NCBI RefSeq assembly: GCF_036625195.1
Contig: NZ_JAZKUG010000001.1
Location: forward strand, 4,154,001-4,218,000
Direction: 5' to 3'
Source of the DNA: Accumulibacter sp.
Lineage (GTDB): Bacteria; Pseudomonadota; Gammaproteobacteria; Burkholderiales; Rhodocyclaceae
DNA: 64,000 bases
The translations under genes and the position numbers were made by a program. The first letter of the stretch is position 1. Every line of letters starts with the position of its first letter. This document shows positions 32,018-41,083 of the stretch, piece by piece. The notes under the pieces were generated by a model. It had not been told where the DNA came from and searched no databases. It worked only from the letters and a program-made list of their open reading frames with translations.

Positions 32018-33172
32018 ATGACCAACGTGAGCGAACCACCAGGCAGGTACCCCCGCCGCATCCTCGTCGCCGTCACCGGCCTGTCGCCGCAGATCGTCAC
32101 CGAGACCCTGTATGCGCTGGCGATCGGCGCCGAGGAAACACCCTTCGTCCCGACCGAGATCCATCTGATCACCACCCGCGGCGGTGCGGAGAAAGCGCGC
32201 CTGGCACTGCTTTCCGACGAACCCGGCTGGTTCCATCAGCTCTGCCACGACTACGAACTGCCGCCGATCCGCTTCGGCGCCGACACCATCCACGTCCTGC
32301 GCGACGGCAATGGCGATGCGCTCGACGACATCCGCTCGCCCGACGACAATCGCCACGCCGCCGACGGAATCACCGAACTCATTCGCGACTTCACCGCCGA
32401 CCCGGACTGCGCGCTGCACGTATCGATCGCCGGTGGACGGAAAACGATGGGCTTCTTCCTCGGCTACGCGCTGTCACTATACGGCCGGCCGCAGGACCGG
32501 CTGTCGCACGTTCTGGTTTCCGAACCCTTCGAAGCAAGCGGTGGCTTCTACTATCCAACGCCCTGCAGCCGCGTCCTCGAGCTGCCCGGCGGCCGTCTCG
32601 TCGACACCGCGAACGCGCTGGTCACCCTGGCCGAACTGCCATTCGTGAGCCTGCGCCACGGCCTGCCGGAAGCACTGTTGACTGGCCATGCCAGCTACAA
32701 CCAGACGGTCGAGGCCGCGCGCCTGGCGCTGGCGCCGCCCGAACTGCAGCTCGACCTCGCCACCCGCCGCGTCCGCGCAGCCGGCAAGGTCTTCGCCCTG
32801 CCACCGGCCGAACTCGCCCTGCTCAGCGTCTTCGCGCGGCGCGCGCTGCGTGGCGAGGCGCCAGTGCCTGCACCGCCGAAGGAACTGCCCGACCTCGCAT
32901 GGAGACAGCGCTACCTGGTCGAGCTGCGCTGGATCGACGGCCTTCTCGGCGAACGCGACGACACCGAGCGCGCGCTGAAGAACGGCATGGACGGCAGCTA
33001 CTTCTCGACCCATCTCTCCAAGTTGAGGAAGATCCTGCAGCGCGAACTCGGCCCCGCCGCCGCACCCTACCTGATCAGCGACGGGGGCTCCCGGCCGCGC
33101 CGCTATCGGCTCGACCTGCGGCCGACGGCGGTTGGTTACGACGCTCTTGAACAAGAGGGAGTGCGCGCATGA
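32018..33172 (+). CDS. CARF-domain protein of the Cas_NE0113 family with winged-helix tail
   Basis: A 384-residue protein. The N-terminal CARF domain (RRILVAVTGLSPQIVTETLY, then SIAGGRKTMGFFLGYALSLY) matches the NE0113/TIGR02584 family of type III CRISPR loci; some databases call members ring nucleases or Csm6-like. CARF domains bind cyclic oligoadenylates made by Cas10. The C-terminal part (about 245-384) reads ALPPAELALLSVFARR, STHLSKLRKILQRELG and a terminal RPRRYRLDL, resembling OmpR/PhoB winged helices. It has no visible HEPN motif. It is 137 bp upstream of cmr1. I infer a cOA-responsive regulator or ring nuclease. The ATG at 32018 follows the fragment of CoA-transferase. Confidence 0.82.
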   Translation: MTNVSEPPGRYPRRILVAVTGLSPQIVTETLYALAIGAEETPFVPTEIHLITTRGGAEKARLALLSDEPGWFHQLCHDYELPPIRFGADTIHVLRDGNGDALDDIRSPDDNRHAADGITELIRDFTADPDCALHVSIAGGRKTMGFFLGYALSLYGRPQDRLSHVLVSEPFEASGGFYYPTPCSRVLELPGGRLVDTANALVTLAELPFVSLRHGLPEALLTGHASYNQTVEAARLALAPPELQLDLATRRVRAAGKVFALPPAELALLSVFARRALRGEAPVPAPPKELPDLAWRQRYLVELRWIDGLLGERDDTERALKNGMDGSYFSTHLSKLRKILQRELGPAAAPYLISDGGSRPRRYRLDLRPTAVGYDALEQEGVRA

Positions 33173-33309
33173 GAGAGCTGCTCGTCTCTTGCACCAATTC
33201 CCCGACACGCTTGCCGTGGCTCAAACCGTCTGCAGAAGACGTTATGCTGCAATAGGGCTCTCGGACATACCAGCATCCAGCCTACCATCCCGAACCGGTG
33301 AGGAAGAAA

Positions 33310-34419
33310 ATGGCAAGAACACACATCGAGTACGACCTCAGCTTCGCCACGCCAGCCTTCGTCGGCGATGCGGCGCAGCAGGCACAGTGGCGCACCCCGC
33401 CGCTCAAGGCGTTGATTCGCCAATGGTGGCGAGTGGTCAAGGCACCCCAGGTCAGTTTCAATGTCGACGGTCCCTACGGACTCCGTGTCCACGAGGCCCA
33501 ACTTTTCGGCAGTGCATCCGATAAGCAAGCAAACCAGTCCCTGGTAAAGCTGCGCTTGCAAGACTGGGCTGGGGGCCGCCTGGAGAACTCCACATGGCCC
33601 CGGCAGGAAATGGGCAAGATCCCGCTTGGCAAGCCGGGCCAAGTGATCCGTGCCGACCTCTACCTTGGCTTTGGGCCCATCACACCCGCAAGCTCGAAAA
33701 AGGGGCTTGCCGAACAAGTGCGGCGAGCAATCGACCCGCAGAAACAGCGCAACAAACTGTCGGTCTTTTTTGCCCGAACGGCAACCGAGAATCAGATCGA
33801 CGAAGTTCGTCAGGCAATCCAACTGGCTTCCTGGTTTGGCGGCATTGGCAGCCGCTCGCGCAATGGGTGGGGGTCAATCACGCTGCAAGGCGACACGATC
33901 CCACGGCTGCCGCCGTCCCCAAACGTCTTGGCGGCCTACTGCCAACCGTTCCGCGGATGCTTCACGCTCGATCGTGACTGGCCGCATGCAATAGGAAAGG
34001 ACGAACTGGGTCCGCTGGTCTGGGTAGGCAGAAGGGATGGAGCACCTTTCAGGAACTGGCGGGAGGCCGTGCTTTTCCTCGCCACCGTACGGAGATCCGT
34101 CCGATGTGCGGCGAAGCGATTCGGCCGCAACCAGGACATCTCGGCCAACCAGTTGATTGCATATCCGGTGACACAATCGAACAATGGCAAGTGGGGCAAC
34201 GACGAACGTATCGCGGGCTCGCTACGCCTGAAAGTCGTTGAGACCGGGCAAGGACTGGTGCCGGTCGCGGTCCATCTGCCTTGCGCGGTTCCCCGGGTCC
34301 TGTTCGATAAACTGTCGTCGAGCGATCAGCAATGGATCAATAGTCATCAGCTCGACATCTGGGTGGCCGTGCATCGGGACATCGACCAGAAGATGAATCG
34401 CCTTGGAGCCGCCAAATGA
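33310..34419 (+). CDS. cmr1: Type III-B effector subunit Cmr1 (Cas7 family)
   Basis: A 369-residue RAMP protein. The opening YDLSFATPAFVGDAAQQAQW then TPPLKALIRQWWR is the Cmr1 signature; a Gly-rich RAMP loop appears as FGGIGSRSRNGWGSI. Cmr1 caps the 3' side of the crRNA and helps hold target RNA. An ATG at 33310 follows GAGG; an earlier in-frame ATG (33298) is less likely. Its stop overlaps the cas10 ATG by 4 bp. Confidence 0.93.
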   Translation: MARTHIEYDLSFATPAFVGDAAQQAQWRTPPLKALIRQWWRVVKAPQVSFNVDGPYGLRVHEAQLFGSASDKQANQSLVKLRLQDWAGGRLENSTWPRQEMGKIPLGKPGQVIRADLYLGFGPITPASSKKGLAEQVRRAIDPQKQRNKLSVFFARTATENQIDEVRQAIQLASWFGGIGSRSRNGWGSITLQGDTIPRLPPSPNVLAAYCQPFRGCFTLDRDWPHAIGKDELGPLVWVGRRDGAPFRNWREAVLFLATVRRSVRCAAKRFGRNQDISANQLIAYPVTQSNNGKWGNDERIAGSLRLKVVETGQGLVPVAVHLPCAVPRVLFDKLSSSDQQWINSHQLDIWVAVHRDIDQKMNRLGAAK

Positions 34420-37334
34420 ACAGCCTCTGGAAAAAGAAACTCGCCGCTTGGCTGCACGATCCGGCCGAGAAGGCACTGGTTCTGATGCGCGACGACGTCG
34501 GGCACGAGCACGGTTCGGTACAAGCCCTTCGCGAACGGCTAGGCATCAAGGGCGCCGACTTCGACAAGCGCGCCGACTGGTTCGCCGCTGCGGCCGACCG
34601 GCCGCAATGGCCGTGCGAACCCGGCCGGCCGCGCCCGGCGTGGGCCAACGTCCGCTTCGCCAATCAGCCGCTGCTGATTCATCCCCTCTCGGGCGAAGAA
34701 ATCGACCTCGGCAGTCTCGACGATATCTCGGCCAAGCACATCCGCACGGTCAGTCTCGACCACTTCAGCGATCTGATCGAATCCGACGCGAACGGCCAAC
34801 CGAACCTGCGACTGACGCATCTCGCCTTCTGGCGCTTCGGCCCCGAGCCTGCCCTCGTCGCGCCGGAAATCGGGGATCTCTGGCGCGTCCTGCCCGCCGA
34901 CACCCGCGTCCCCGATCACTCGATCTGGTCGCATCTGGACACCGTATCGGCGCTGGCCGGCGCGCTCGCCGACGACGAGCCGGCCCTGCTCAGCATGAGC
35001 TTCGGCCCCGTGCAGGGTTTCATCGCCCAGGCCCGTTCGACCTCCGATTTGTGGGCGGGATCGCACCTCCTCTCGTCGCTGGTCTGGGAAGGTCTCAAGC
35101 TCATCTGCGCAGCGCTCGGGCCTGACGCCATCGCCTTCCCGAGCCTACGCGGCGTCGCTGCGGTCGACCGCTGGCTGCTCGAAGTCGCCGACGCCGCCGG
35201 CCGCGGCGACCAGTGGCGCCAGCGCTTCACCAGCATCGACGCGGAGTGGCTGCAGCGCGCCACCGACGCCAACCCGCTGTTCGCCGCGACGCTGCCCAAC
35301 AAGTTCATGGCCATCGTTCCGGCACGCCAGGCCGAGCAACTCGCGCGGCAGGTCATCGCAGCGGTCCGGGACGCGGCCCGCAATTGGGCTGCAAAAGCGG
35401 CGCAGCACGTCCTTGATGACCCTGCCGACGGACAGCACTGGCACGAGCAACTCGACCGCCAACTCGCCGGCTTCCCTGAAGCGCAGTGGGCCATCGCCGC
35501 GTGGCCGATCGGCAGCGGTAGCGACGGTCTGCCCGATGCCGATCGCTTGCGACAGGCCCTGGCCACTTACGGCACCGACAGCCTGTTCGGAGAAAAAGTC
35601 TGGCAAGTGCTCGGCCGCGAGGTCAGGGTCGATGGCGCCGAATTCTTCAAACCCAACGCCGGCATCGTCTACCCCGCCGTGCACGAACTGGCCGAACGCA
35701 GCCTGGCCGCAGCCAAGAGCCTGCGTCCCTTTGCGCCGCTGCCACAGCACGGCTACCGTTGCACGCTGTGCGGCGAACGCGAATGGCTCACCGACAAGGT
35801 CGCGCAACTGGATATCCCGGCCGGCGAGCGTCGCCAGACGCCTTGGCTGCGCACGGCAGAGGCCGGCCGGTTCGGCATCCGCAAGGGCGAACATCTGTGC
35901 GGCGTATGCACGCTCAAGCGCCTGTGGCCGACGCTGTTCGTCCAAGGCTTGGGCGAATTGCTTGAAGACAGGCCGGCGCGTTTCGTGATCAGCACGCACA
36001 CCATGGCGCTGGCAACCTCGCTCGACCGCCTTGTCGAGAACTTCGGTCCGGAAACGCTCGGAAGACTCAGCTCGCTATCGCGCAGGTTCGCCCTCCTCGA
36101 CTATCAGCCGGTGGCGCTTCCGGGCGCGCTGCACAGTCGCCTGTCCTCGCTACGGCCGACCACAGTCGTGGACATCGTCAAGCGCCTGCCTTCTGCCCTC
36201 GACGAAGCGCGCGGCGAAGACGCCGAAGAGCGACTCGCGGCAGGCATCGCCGAATTGCTCGACGCCAGACCCGAAACCTACTACGCGCTGATCCAGATGG
36301 ACGGCGACCACATGGGCGCTTGGCTTGCCGGCAATGACCCCGACTATCAGTGCCGCTTCCCGGCGACTTGGCACCCGCAGGTCCGCGCGTCGCTCGATCG
36401 TTTCCGCGGCGACCCGACGCTGGCCGCCTACCTGGACTCGTCGCGGCCAGCCTCACCGGCCCGCCACACCGCCATCTCCGCGGCGCTCAACGACTTTTCG
36501 ACGCACGTCGCCCGCCACATCGTCGAGAACGTCTGCAAGGGCAAGCTGCTCTACGCGGGCGGCGACGATGTCCTGGCCATGCTCTCGGTCGACGACCTGA
36601 TGCCGGCGATGCTTCTGCTGCGCGCCGCCTGGAGCGGCAGCGGCGACTTGAGCGGCTTGCCCGGAGACATCGACGTCAAGGGACTGCATCTCGCCAAGGG
36701 CTACGCCCGCCTCAAGGGCCGCCTGATGCCGATGATGGGCAGCCGCGCCAGCGCCAGCATCGGCGCCGTGGTCGCCCACCACCAGGCGCCACTGTCGGCC
36801 GTGCTGCGCGAGTTGCGCCGCGCAGAGGCAGCAGCCAAGGCGCATGGCCGCAACGCCTTCTGCCTGCGGGTCATCAAGCGCGGAGGTGGCGAAGTGGGCG
36901 TCACCAGCCGCTTCTGGGAAATGCCGCACGCCGTGGGGGCAACACCCGCGGCACCGCTGCTCGCCGGCACGCCGTTGGGGCTGCTGCTGCGCTTTGCCGA
37001 AACGCTGGCGCAGCCCGAGGTATCGCGACGCGCTGTGTACAACACCCTCGAATGGCTAACCGGTTTGCCGGAACGCGGCTGCGGCGGCATGAGCGACGAC
37101 GACTGGCGGCACATGCTCGCGAGCAATCTCGCCTTCCAGTTGCACAAGCAGGGCGGTGACAAGCTTTGCGAGCAGCAGTACGCGGGCGAGTTCGTTGATC
37201 TCGCGTGTCGCGAAAGTGCCAGGCCGGCGGAAACAGCCCGCGTCCTCGGCGAACTGCTGGTGACCGCCGAATTCTTCGCCCGCAACGGCCGTTGCTTCGG
37301 CCAAGCCGCCGCACAAGCAGGAGCACCCCGATGA
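34416..37334 (+). CDS. cas10: Cas10 (Cmr2), cyclase subunit of the Cmr complex
   Basis: A 972-residue large subunit that, on target RNA binding, makes cyclic oligoadenylates and may cut ssDNA. His14-Asp15 (WLHDPAEKAL) form the start of an HD-like nuclease site. A zinc-finger has CTLC (Cys449, Cys452) and CGVC (near 496-499). The two palms carry MDGDHMG (near 628) and the intact cyclase motif GGDD (715-718) in LLYAGGDDVLAML. The Cmr2 start block PVQGFIAQARSTSDLWAGS is present. With the intact GGDD and two CARF genes nearby, cOA signalling is expected. It overlaps cmr1 and cmr3 by 4 bp each. Confidence 0.96.
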   Translation: MNSLWKKKLAAWLHDPAEKALVLMRDDVGHEHGSVQALRERLGIKGADFDKRADWFAAAADRPQWPCEPGRPRPAWANVRFANQPLLIHPLSGEEIDLGSLDDISAKHIRTVSLDHFSDLIESDANGQPNLRLTHLAFWRFGPEPALVAPEIGDLWRVLPADTRVPDHSIWSHLDTVSALAGALADDEPALLSMSFGPVQGFIAQARSTSDLWAGSHLLSSLVWEGLKLICAALGPDAIAFPSLRGVAAVDRWLLEVADAAGRGDQWRQRFTSIDAEWLQRATDANPLFAATLPNKFMAIVPARQAEQLARQVIAAVRDAARNWAAKAAQHVLDDPADGQHWHEQLDRQLAGFPEAQWAIAAWPIGSGSDGLPDADRLRQALATYGTDSLFGEKVWQVLGREVRVDGAEFFKPNAGIVYPAVHELAERSLAAAKSLRPFAPLPQHGYRCTLCGEREWLTDKVAQLDIPAGERRQTPWLRTAEAGRFGIRKGEHLCGVCTLKRLWPTLFVQGLGELLEDRPARFVISTHTMALATSLDRLVENFGPETLGRLSSLSRRFALLDYQPVALPGALHSRLSSLRPTTVVDIVKRLPSALDEARGEDAEERLAAGIAELLDARPETYYALIQMDGDHMGAWLAGNDPDYQCRFPATWHPQVRASLDRFRGDPTLAAYLDSSRPASPARHTAISAALNDFSTHVARHIVENVCKGKLLYAGGDDVLAMLSVDDLMPAMLLLRAAWSGSGDLSGLPGDIDVKGLHLAKGYARLKGRLMPMMGSRASASIGAVVAHHQAPLSAVLRELRRAEAAAKAHGRNAFCLRVIKRGGGEVGVTSRFWEMPHAVGATPAAPLLAGTPLGLLLRFAETLAQPEVSRRAVYNTLEWLTGLPERGCGGMSDDDWRHMLASNLAFQLHKQGGDKLCEQQYAGEFVDLACRESARPAETARVLGELLVTAEFFARNGRCFGQAAAQAGAPR

Positions 37335-38488
37335 GCAACTACCACTTCGTTCAGCCGCTTGACGTGCTGATGATCCGCGGCAACAAGTCCTTCGGTGGCG
37401 ACGGTCAGCACGGTGAAGCCGTCATGCCGCCTTGGCCGTCGCTCTTTGCCGGTGCCTTCCGTTCGGTGCTGCTCGGCAAGGACGCCGGCCAACTCGCGAG
37501 CTTCGCGCATGGCGGCGACCGACTGGCCGGCAAGTTGGGCACGGTGCTCGGCAGCCGCGACGAGCCGGGCAGCTTTGCCATCAATTGGCTGTCACTCGCG
37601 ATTCTCGGCGCCGAGGCCGATACGCCACAGGCGATCGTACCGCTGCCGGCGGACCTCGTTGCCTTCGACGCCCCCCGGGTCGAGACTTTGGTTTCACTGC
37701 AGCCGACCGCGGCGTCGGCCGGCTGCATGACGAGCGGCGAGTTGCCGCTCGTCGCCCACCTGCGTATCGCCAGGCAGGCCAAGCCAGAGACCGGCCGCTG
37801 GCTCGACACCGCCGGCCTAGCTGCGCACCTGCGCGGCGAACTGCCGGCACGCACGCTGAGCAGCACAGCTCTCTTCAAACGTGAAACCCGGCTGGGCATC
37901 GCTCTCGACGGCAACTCACGCACGGCCACCGACGGCGCGCTCTATACCAGCGAAGCGATCGCCCTCGGCCAAGCCGTTGGCTTCCTCGTCGGCTGCGAGG
38001 GAGACGACGGCCAATTGCCGAAATCAGGTCATTTGCGACTCGGCGGCGACGGCAAGGGCGCAAGCTACCGCGCAATGGCCTTCACCGCTCCCCTTGTAGC
38101 CCCGCATGAGATCGCCACCAGCCGCCGCTTCCGGGTCATCCTCGCTACCCCAGGCCTATTCGCCGACGGCTGGCTGCCCGAGGGTGTCACGCGGCGCGGC
38201 AGCGGGGAATACCGACTGCAAGGCGACGGCTTTTCGGCGCGCCTCGCCTGCGCCGCCGTCCCGCGCTTCGACACCATCTCTGGCTGGGACCTAGCCCGGC
38301 AGCAACCCAAGAGCGCCGAGCGAGTGGCACCGGCCGGCAGCGTGTACTGGTTCGACGACTTCGCGGGCGACGTCCGCAAGCTTGCCGAATGGCTGGCAAG
38401 CGGGCTGTGGGGCGATAATCCTGACCGACAACGCCGCGCCGAAGGTTTCAACCGCGCCTGGCTGGGATTGTGGAGAAATGCGGATTGA
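37331..38488 (+). CDS. cmr3: Type III-B effector subunit Cmr3 (Cas5 family)
   Basis: A 385-residue protein. The start YHFVQPLDVLMIRGNKSFGG, followed by MPPWPSLFAGAFRSVLL, is characteristic of Cmr3. Cmr3 binds the 5' handle of the crRNA next to Cas10. It overlaps the cas10 stop by 4 bp (ATGA); the gap to cmr4 is 69 bp. Confidence 0.93.
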   Translation: MSNYHFVQPLDVLMIRGNKSFGGDGQHGEAVMPPWPSLFAGAFRSVLLGKDAGQLASFAHGGDRLAGKLGTVLGSRDEPGSFAINWLSLAILGAEADTPQAIVPLPADLVAFDAPRVETLVSLQPTAASAGCMTSGELPLVAHLRIARQAKPETGRWLDTAGLAAHLRGELPARTLSSTALFKRETRLGIALDGNSRTATDGALYTSEAIALGQAVGFLVGCEGDDGQLPKSGHLRLGGDGKGASYRAMAFTAPLVAPHEIATSRRFRVILATPGLFADGWLPEGVTRRGSGEYRLQGDGFSARLACAAVPRFDTISGWDLARQQPKSAERVAPAGSVYWFDDFAGDVRKLAEWLASGLWGDNPDRQRRAEGFNRAWLGLWRNAD

Positions 38489-38557
38489 CCCTCTCACCCA
38501 CGCCGTACGCATTGAACACCCCCGCTGCAACCTGATCCCCGACGAAAGGTCACCCCC

Positions 38558-39475
38558 ATGTTCGAAGCCCAGCAACTCGTTTTCTACTCCTGCGTCAGCC
38601 CCGTGCACATGGGGGCCGGCCAAGCGATTGGCGTCATCGACAACCCGATTCAGCGCGAAGTCCATACCGGCCACCCGCTGATCGCCGGCTCCGGCCTCAA
38701 GGGTGCGGTGCGGCACCACTTCACGCGCACCTGGAAGGACAGCGAGTTGATCAGCCGCCTGTTCGGACCCGAGCGCAACGCCTCCGACCATGCAGGCGCG
38801 ATCGCCTTCAGCGATGCCACGCTGGTCACCTTCCCGGTGCGCTCGCTGCGCAACGCCTTCCTCCATGCCACCTGCCCGAGCGCCCTCGCTCGCCTCAAGC
38901 GGATCGCCGGAAGCACTGCGACATGGGCCGTGCCGACGGTCAGCGAGGGCAGTGCACAGCTTGCCAGTGCGGCCATCCTGACCAACCAGCGGCTGCTGCT
39001 TGAAGTGTTCGATTTCGCCGGCGCAGCAAACTCAAAAGTCACCGCCATCGCCGAATGGCTCGCCGCCAACGCCCTGCCACCCGGCGACGAACATGACTTC
39101 TTCCGCAGCAAGCTCAGGAATGACCTCGTCGTACTTTCCGACACCGATTTTGGACACTTCGTCCGCAACGCGACGGTCGTCGAGGCGCACGTCAGAATCG
39201 ACGACCAGACTGGCGCGGCGGCCGCCGGCGCGCTGTTCTACACCGAGAACCTGCCGCCCGAGTCGCTTCTCGCCGGTCTGCTGCTCGCCAGCGTCGAGCG
39301 CCGCAAAGGCCCCGAAAAGGACCACCTTTACGACGCCGACCGCGTACTGGCCGCGGTGCTCCATGACCAAGGCGAACGGCACGGGCTGCATGACCACCTG
39401 CTGCAGGTCGGTGGCGACGCCACTACCGGCCGCGGCCTACTCGTCATCCATGCTGCTACGGGAGACCGCCCATGA
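38558..39475 (+). CDS. cmr4: Type III-B backbone RNase Cmr4 (Cas7 family)
   Basis: A 305-residue protein that forms the filament and cuts target RNA every 6 nt. The start VFYSCVSPVHMGAGQAIG continues with VIDNPIQREVHTGHPLIAGS; Asp28 is at the position of the catalytic Asp of other Cmr4 proteins. GSGLKGAVR and the late Gly-rich GGDATTGRGLL are RAMP elements. Its stop overlaps cmr5 by 4 bp. Confidence 0.95.
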   Translation: MFEAQQLVFYSCVSPVHMGAGQAIGVIDNPIQREVHTGHPLIAGSGLKGAVRHHFTRTWKDSELISRLFGPERNASDHAGAIAFSDATLVTFPVRSLRNAFLHATCPSALARLKRIAGSTATWAVPTVSEGSAQLASAAILTNQRLLLEVFDFAGAANSKVTAIAEWLAANALPPGDEHDFFRSKLRNDLVVLSDTDFGHFVRNATVVEAHVRIDDQTGAAAAGALFYTENLPPESLLAGLLLASVERRKGPEKDHLYDADRVLAAVLHDQGERHGLHDHLLQVGGDATTGRGLLVIHAATGDRP

Positions 39476-39831
39476 ACACCCTCGACCAAGAACGGGCGCA
39501 ATACGCCTGGGAGCGTGCGAACCGCAACACCGTGGTCGACGGCTACCGCGAGATGGTCAAGGGCGCGCCGGCATTGGTGATGGGCAACGGACTGATGGCC
39601 ACACTTGCCTACTACCGCTCACGTACCGGCTGCAACGAGCGTGCCGCCCAATTGATCCTTGGCGACCTGCTGGGTTGGCTGGCGAAACGGCACATCGTCC
39701 CAGCCGATTTCTCAACTGCAATGAATGCCTTCTTCAAAGCAGAGGCGCAAGACGTAATGCGCGCTACCGATGAAGCGTTGGCCATGCTTAGGTGGCTGCG
39801 CCAGTTTGCCGACGCTGTGAAGGACGCGTGA
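39472..39831 (+). CDS. cmr5: Type III-B small subunit Cmr5
   Basis: A 119-residue all-helical protein starting DQERAQYAWERANRN, typical of Cmr5, and continuing with GAPALVMGNGLMATLAYYRS. Cmr5 forms the minor filament alongside Cmr4. It overlaps cmr4 by 4 bp and cmr6 by 1 bp. Confidence 0.93.
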   Translation: MNTLDQERAQYAWERANRNTVVDGYREMVKGAPALVMGNGLMATLAYYRSRTGCNERAAQLILGDLLGWLAKRHIVPADFSTAMNAFFKAEAQDVMRATDEALAMLRWLRQFADAVKDA

Positions 39832-40994
39832 TGAACGTTGCTGCCGTTCCCCAATACGTAGTCGAAGCCGCTGCTGGCTTCCGCAATTGCCCGCCTGGCC
39901 ATCGCTTCAACCTCTATCTGGAGATCTGGCAGGAGGGCAACTGGCTTATCAGCAAGAATGGCAAGGCCGATGCCTTGCGTGGGTGTCTTGCCCTGGGTGA
40001 CGCAGTGGCCTTATTGCAAGCACTGCGCGCTCGTCAAAAGGCTCTCGCGGAAGCCCTGCCCGAAGAACAACACCAGATCATCGACGCCGTCTCGACCGCT
40101 CCCTTCGCCACCGGACTGGGGCTTGAACACCCGGTCGACAATGGCTTCGCCTTTCTCTCGCCCTACGGGTTGCCTTACCTGGCTGGCAGCGGCATCAAGG
40201 GCGTGCTGCGTCAGGCCGCGAACGAACTTCGCGACGACGGCGATGCCGGGATGACGCAGCCACTGATCGATGCGCTGTTCGGCCAGGAATTGCAGAGCGC
40301 CGAAGCGCGGCGTGGCGCACTGACCTGCTGGGATGTCTTTCCGCAGCTGTCCGGCGACAGCCTCGTCGTCGAGATCATGACGCCCCACTTCGGCGACTAC
40401 TACCAGAACAAGGGCACGCCTCACGACGCCGGCAGACCCAATCCGATTCCCTTCCTGGCCGTTCCCGCGCGCTCGCAATTCCGCTTCGTCGTGACCTGCG
40501 ATCCCGCGCGCCTGCCGGCAGGGGCCCACGACTGGAAGGGTATCCTCGACCGCATCATCGAACACGCCTTCGCTTGGCTGGGTTTCGGCGCCAAGACCGC
40601 CGTCGGCTACGGCGCGCTGGCTGAAGACACCGCAGCTGCCGTAGAGCGGCAGCGCGTGCAGGATCAAGCGCGTCAGCAAGCGGCAGCCGCTGCCGAGGCC
40701 GAGCGCCGCGCGCAGCTCTCGCCCGCCGACCAGGAGCTGGAAGCCGCCCGCTTGGACATCGCAGTCTTGCGTAGCGCTTTTGAGGCTGCGAAAGCGAAAG
40801 GCAAGTACCAGCCCGGCTCGCCGATCGACGAGCAGCGCTTGAAGCTCTTCCAGCAGGCCGTTCAATGGCAAGGCCAAACCGCACGCCGCGAAGCCGTGGC
40901 GCTGCTTCGGGAAGTCATCAAGTGGACCGGCTGGCCAGGCAACAAGGAACGCAAGCAGCAGTTCCAAACCTGGCTGAGGGAGCTGGAATCATGA
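39831..40994 (+). CDS. cmr6: Type III-B effector subunit Cmr6 (Cas7 family), long form
   Basis: A 387-residue protein. The core has FATGLGLEHPVDNGFAFLSP then YLAGSGIKGVLRQAANELRD, PHFGDYYQNKGTPHDAGRPN and FGAKTAVGYGAL, all Cmr6. After the RAMP core (residue about 265) a 120-residue tail rich in Ala, Gln, Glu and Arg (for example RQQAAAAAEAERRAQLSPAD) is predicted to be helical or coiled. Such a tail is longer than in most Cmr6 proteins. The start overlaps the cmr5 stop (TGATG). Confidence 0.92.
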   Translation: MNVAAVPQYVVEAAAGFRNCPPGHRFNLYLEIWQEGNWLISKNGKADALRGCLALGDAVALLQALRARQKALAEALPEEQHQIIDAVSTAPFATGLGLEHPVDNGFAFLSPYGLPYLAGSGIKGVLRQAANELRDDGDAGMTQPLIDALFGQELQSAEARRGALTCWDVFPQLSGDSLVVEIMTPHFGDYYQNKGTPHDAGRPNPIPFLAVPARSQFRFVVTCDPARLPAGAHDWKGILDRIIEHAFAWLGFGAKTAVGYGALAEDTAAAVERQRVQDQARQQAAAAAEAERRAQLSPADQELEAARLDIAVLRSAFEAAKAKGKYQPGSPIDEQRLKLFQQAVQWQGQTARREAVALLREVIKWTGWPGNKERKQQFQTWLRELES

Positions 40995-41083
40995 GCCGTG
41001 CGCAACAGGCGAGCCTCACGGAGCAAGTGGGACTGACCGTGTCGATCGCGCTCCGAATTCACCAGTACGGAACATCAGCATGA
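40991..41083 (+). CDS. 30-residue ORF between cmr6 and csx1-like gene
   Basis: The peptide starts MSRAQQASLTEQVGLTVSIA and ends HQYGTSA. It begins at an ATGA overlap with the cmr6 stop and ends at an ATGA overlap with the next gene, the same coupling used in the rest of the operon. It might be a real small protein, or merely a coupling device that lets ribosomes cross a 90-bp spacer. No similarity is recognised. Confidence 0.4.
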   Translation: MSRAQQASLTEQVGLTVSIALRIHQYGTSA

